A stretch of DNA of 9,151 nucleotides. Source: JAWXTP01 sp044433415 (GTDB taxonomy: Bacteria > Bacteroidota > Bacteroidia > Bacteroidales > Rikenellaceae). A program made the position numbers and the translations under genes. The notes under the pieces are model-generated. The model was not told where the DNA came from and did not search any database. It saw nothing but the letters and a program-made list of their open reading frames with translations. This document shows, piece by piece, positions 6,952 through 9,151 of this stretch (positions within the stretch are counted from its first letter, which is position 1; each line of letters opens with the position of its first letter). The stretch is from the NCBI GenBank assembly GCA_044433415.1, contig JAWXTP010000122.1, positions 1 to 9,151 of the forward strand, written 5' to 3'.

Positions 6952-8235
6952 TTGGAATTAATAACAATAGACCATAACACAATAATATACGCTATTATAT
7001 TAGTTATCTTATTAGCCTTATCTGCATTTGTATCTGGGTCAGAAGCTGCATTCTTCTCCCTAACACACGTAGATATAGACAATATCAAAAAAAGCAACTC
7101 TAAGCGTTCAAATACGATAATTTCTCTTATTGAAAAACAAGACGAGCTACTATCTACTATACTTATTGTCAATAATTTAGTAAACATATCAGCTGTTGTA
7201 GTTGCAAACTCATTAATAGATTCTATATTTAAATTCAACTCTACATTAATAGAATTTATTGTTAAGACTGTAATAGTTACATTCCTGTTATTACTTTTTG
7301 GCGAGATTATGCCAAAAATTGCATCAACACGTGCACCTCTAAAAGCAATAAAGCTAACTGCTATGCCTTTAGAGTTTCTTAGGAAAATCCTTAAACCCCT
7401 TTCCTATGTGTTAATTAATTCTTCAAGCCACATTAATGAATTAACAGCTCATAAAAAAGGAGGTATTTCCATAGAACAGCTTTCCGAAGCTCTAGAAATA
7501 GCACCTCCAAATACTGCGGAAGACAAAAAGATACTTACTGGTATTGTCAAATTCGTAAATACTGAGGTTTCTGATATCATGCGCAATAGAGTTGACATTG
7601 TAGCATTGGATATCACTTGTGACTTCAAAGAAATTAAAGAAACCATAGTTTCGTCGGGCTATTCACGACTTCCAATCTACAAGGATGATATAGATAACAT
7701 AAAGGGTGTTTTATACGTAAAAGACCTACTTCAATATGTTGACGAAAAAGAGCTAAAATGGCAGAAGTTAATTCGTCCTGCATATTTCATCCATGAACAA
7801 AAAAAGATAAACAATCTACTAGAGGAATTTCAGACCAACCAAGTCCATTTAGCTATTGTTGTTGATGAATATGGTTCAACAAAGGGCGCTGTTTCCTTAG
7901 AAGATATACTGGAAGAAGTCGTTGGTGAAATTTCTGACGAAACGGATGCTGAAGAAAGAAGCCTTTACACTAAAGTTGGAGACAACACCTTTATTTTTGA
8001 GGCTAAAACTCACCTTTCAGATTTCATTAGAATATTAAACATAAACGAAACATTAATAGAACCTTCACGTGGTGAAGCTGAGACCTTAGCAGGTTTAATG
8101 TTAGAGGTAAAGCATGACTTTTTAAAATCAGGAGATATCATAGAGATTGCAAACTACAAATTTACCGTTATTAAAATCAACGGTAGACGAATAGAGAAAA
8201 TTAAAGTTGAAAGACAAGTAGTAGAAGAAATTTAA
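6952..8235 (+). CDS. gldE: GldE-type CNNM/CBS/CorC_HlyC membrane protein
   Basis: This is a CNNM/CorC-family integral membrane protein of 427 residues. The order is a CNNM (DUF21) domain at about 10-165, with FVSGSEAAFFSL (26-37) and FGEIMPK (116-122) and roughly three membrane segments, a CBS pair at about 203-325 (including VVDEYGSTKGAVSLEDILEEVVG, 303-325), and a CorC_HlyC domain at about 333-420. Relatives are linked to magnesium/cobalt homeostasis; in gliding Flavobacteria GldE supports gliding. The GldE name rests on phylum, domain order and the adjacent PPTase gene, not on a gliding function here. No gldD is next to it. The start is TTG: the frame contains no ATG between the upstream stop (6916-6918) and the first membrane segment, and SAFVSGSE must lie near the N-terminus. 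An A-rich leader precedes it. Confidence 0.88.
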   Translation: MELITIDHNTIIYAIILVILLALSAFVSGSEAAFFSLTHVDIDNIKKSNSKRSNTIISLIEKQDELLSTILIVNNLVNISAVVVANSLIDSIFKFNSTLIEFIVKTVIVTFLLLLFGEIMPKIASTRAPLKAIKLTAMPLEFLRKILKPLSYVLINSSSHINELTAHKKGGISIEQLSEALEIAPPNTAEDKKILTGIVKFVNTEVSDIMRNRVDIVALDITCDFKEIKETIVSSGYSRLPIYKDDIDNIKGVLYVKDLLQYVDEKELKWQKLIRPAYFIHEQKKINNLLEEFQTNQVHLAIVVDEYGSTKGAVSLEDILEEVVGEISDETDAEERSLYTKVGDNTFIFEAKTHLSDFIRILNINETLIEPSRGEAETLAGLMLEVKHDFLKSGDIIEIANYKFTVIKINGRRIEKIKVERQVVEEI

Positions 8236-8236
8236 T

Positions 8237-8845
8237 ATGGCATTACTAAGACACTACACTACTCCTTATTTTAGTGGTAATATTTATTTATGGGAGATTA
8301 CTGAGACTTTAGACGAGCTTATTACTTTAGCTCAGCTTGACGAAGACGAAAAAACAACCCTTAAAGACTTTAAATCTCACAATAGGCAATTGGAGTGGTG
8401 TGCAACAAGAGCTCTACTCCAAACCATAAATAAGGGCGCTAAAATCAAATATAACTCCTCAGGCGCTCCCTACATTAACGAAAACTGTTATATTTCCATT
8501 TCTCACACCAACAATTGCGCTGTCATTGCGCTATCCCCACAAAGGGTTGGTGTAGATATCGAGCGTAGAAACAGAAATTTCAATAAGATTGCACATAGAT
8601 ACATAAGTGAACAAGAATTGTCTGTAATAGAAAAATCTAACATAGATATAAACAATGCTCAGGCAATATTATGGAGCTTTAAAGAGTCTGTTTTTAAGTT
8701 TGTTGAACGTGGAGAAATAGACTTCAAGGAAGACCTTCAAATCAAGAGTTTAACAGACAGTAAAATTGAATATATTTTTGATGGAAAACCATTCTATGGA
8801 GCTTATTACTTAGAGAATGACTTTGTAATATCTTTTGCATTTTAA
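8237..8845 (+). CDS. Sfp-type 4'-phosphopantetheinyl transferase
   Basis: This enzyme transfers the 4'-phosphopantetheine arm of CoA to a serine of carrier proteins, converting apo-ACP to holo-ACP. The 202 residues show the superfamily motifs in order: RQLEWCATRALL (50-61), ISISHTNNCAVIAL (86-99), VGVDIER (104-110) with the Mg-binding D107 and E109, RYISEQEL (121-128), and LWSFKESVFKF (145-155), the WxxKES signature with K149 and E150. The ATG begins one base after the gldE stop codon, so translation is probably coupled. The short length fits the Bacteroidota members of the family. Its likely substrate is the fatty-acid ACP, but a secondary-metabolite carrier cannot be excluded; no such genes lie nearby. 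Through holo-ACP it feeds the octanoyl-ACP that LipB uses, although the two gene blocks are not co-transcribed. Confidence 0.92.
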   Translation: MALLRHYTTPYFSGNIYLWEITETLDELITLAQLDEDEKTTLKDFKSHNRQLEWCATRALLQTINKGAKIKYNSSGAPYINENCYISISHTNNCAVIALSPQRVGVDIERRNRNFNKIAHRYISEQELSVIEKSNIDINNAQAILWSFKESVFKFVERGEIDFKEDLQIKSLTDSKIEYIFDGKPFYGAYYLENDFVISFAF

Positions 8846-8988
8846 GACATCATATCCGCTTAAGGAGCTGAATTGGGAACATGTTTTCCCCAATGATTAA
8901 TAATCTATCACGACAAGCGACTAAATAATCGTTAAATATTTTACAACACATTTTGAGAAAGACCCTAAATCTCAACTGTTTTCAAATA
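8846..8988. other. Non-coding region after the PPTase gene
   Basis: I find no credible coding frame here. The first part has a small stem-loop (8872-8894); the rest is AT-rich sequence without recognisable tRNA, riboswitch or repeat structure. The octamer TTGAGAAA (8953-8960) recurs inverted at 9051-9058, flanking the terminator hairpin, which may be chance. Confidence 0.5.
8872..8894 (+). other. Small stem-loop 27 bp after the PPTase stop
   Basis: ATTGGG (8872-8877) pairs with CCCAAT (8889-8894), and AA with TT continues the stem past a bulged C at 8888, leaving a CATGTT loop. No T-run follows, so it is not a canonical terminator. It may protect the 3' end of the transcript or be incidental. 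Confidence 0.3.
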
Positions 8989-9023
8989 TAAAATCCATAC
9001 AGCTCGATGCTGTATGGATTTTA
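8989..9023. terminator. Strong bidirectional intrinsic terminator
   Basis: A 15-bp perfect stem (8989-9003 with 9009-9023) closes a 5-nt TCGAT loop. The core CCATACAGC/GCTGTATGG is flanked by A-runs on the left and T-runs on the right, so it works on either strand. It would stop the gldE-PPTase transcript and, from the other side, the leftward gene entering at the right edge. Confidence 0.8.
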
Positions 9024-9083
9024 AAAGTTTAGCATCCACGATTGTCCGCTTTTCTCAAGAGTGGTCTAGGGAATCTCTAACAG

Positions 9084-9151
9084 CTATGCTTTAACGCTTT
9101 CAAATTTTAAAGCCTCATCTTTTAATTTTATAAAATGCGCCATAGGAACCG
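9084..9151 (-). CDS. Probable C-terminal end of a leftward gene, cut by the window edge
   Basis: The minus-strand frame is open from the right edge to a TAG at 9084-9086 and reads VPMAHFIKLKDEALKFESVKA. Charged and hydrophobic residues are balanced, which looks like protein, while the other two minus frames stop sooner. The reading stops 61 bp before the bidirectional terminator, the layout expected for a convergent gene end. I do not recognise the family from 21 residues. An ATG at 9141-9143 means a 19-codon small ORF is possible instead. Confidence 0.4.
   Translation of the reverse strand, partial: VPMAHFIKLKDEALKFESVKA

Noticed and set aside
6936..7238. Minus-strand reading frame of 100 codons over the gldE start
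   Set aside because: It is antisense to the GldE membrane domain and runs into the gldE leader; its hydrophobic stretches reflect the opposite strand's membrane-segment codons.
7449..7646. Minus-strand reading frame of 65 codons inside gldE
   Set aside because: It is antisense to the first GldE CBS domain and has no features of its own.
8953..9058. Inverted octamers TTGAGAAA/TTTCTCAA around the terminator as ends of a mobile element
   Set aside because: Eight bases are too few in AT-rich DNA, there is no target-site duplication visible and the interior holds no gene.
1..9151. CRISPR array, tRNA/rRNA, IS element, toxin-antitoxin or defence system
   Set aside because: No regularly spaced repeats, cloverleaf, transposase, or small paired genes are seen; all the sizeable genes are recognised core functions.

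Overview
The window reads as an AT-rich stretch of ordinary chromosomal DNA from a member of the Bacteroidota, most likely order Bacteroidales. Three things point there. Protein sequences such as LipB, LipA, RecJ and the ClC protein look closest to Bacteroides-type versions. None of the start codons has a Shine-Dalgarno sequence; they are preceded by A/T-rich leaders. The intergenic regions carry matches to the Bacteroidota promoter consensus (TAnnTTTG at -7, TTTG at -33). I cannot name the genus.

The left half (103-4914) is a minus-strand block, transcribed leftward in the order lipA, lipB, recJ, murF. LipB and LipA make up the whole de novo lipoate route: octanoyl transfer from octanoyl-ACP, then sulfur insertion. 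RecJ is the 5'-3' single-strand exonuclease of repair and recombination. MurF adds D-Ala-D-Ala to the peptidoglycan precursor. Between lipA and lipB lies a compact cluster of palindromes with an 18-bp repeat whose second copy overlaps the lipA stop codon. An AT-rich hairpin sits on the recJ stop codon and may weaken read-through into murF.

The right half (5027-8845) runs rightward from the divergent lipA/clc promoter region. It holds a ClC-family anion transporter or channel with a C-terminal CBS pair, then, after a 143-bp gap with a good promoter candidate, a GldE-type CNNM/CBS/CorC membrane protein. A Sfp-type 4'-phosphopantetheinyl transferase follows one base later. That enzyme makes holo-ACP, the carrier of the octanoyl group LipB uses, so it links loosely to the lipoate genes.

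The right end (8846-9151) is mostly non-coding. It contains a strong 15-bp bidirectional terminator hairpin and, at the very edge, what looks like the last 21-22 codons of a leftward gene cut by the window. No tRNA, rRNA, CRISPR, IS element, phage gene or defence gene is visible. I found no undescribed multi-gene system. The points most worth a second look are the repeat at the lipA 3' end and the altered ion-pathway residues of the ClC protein.
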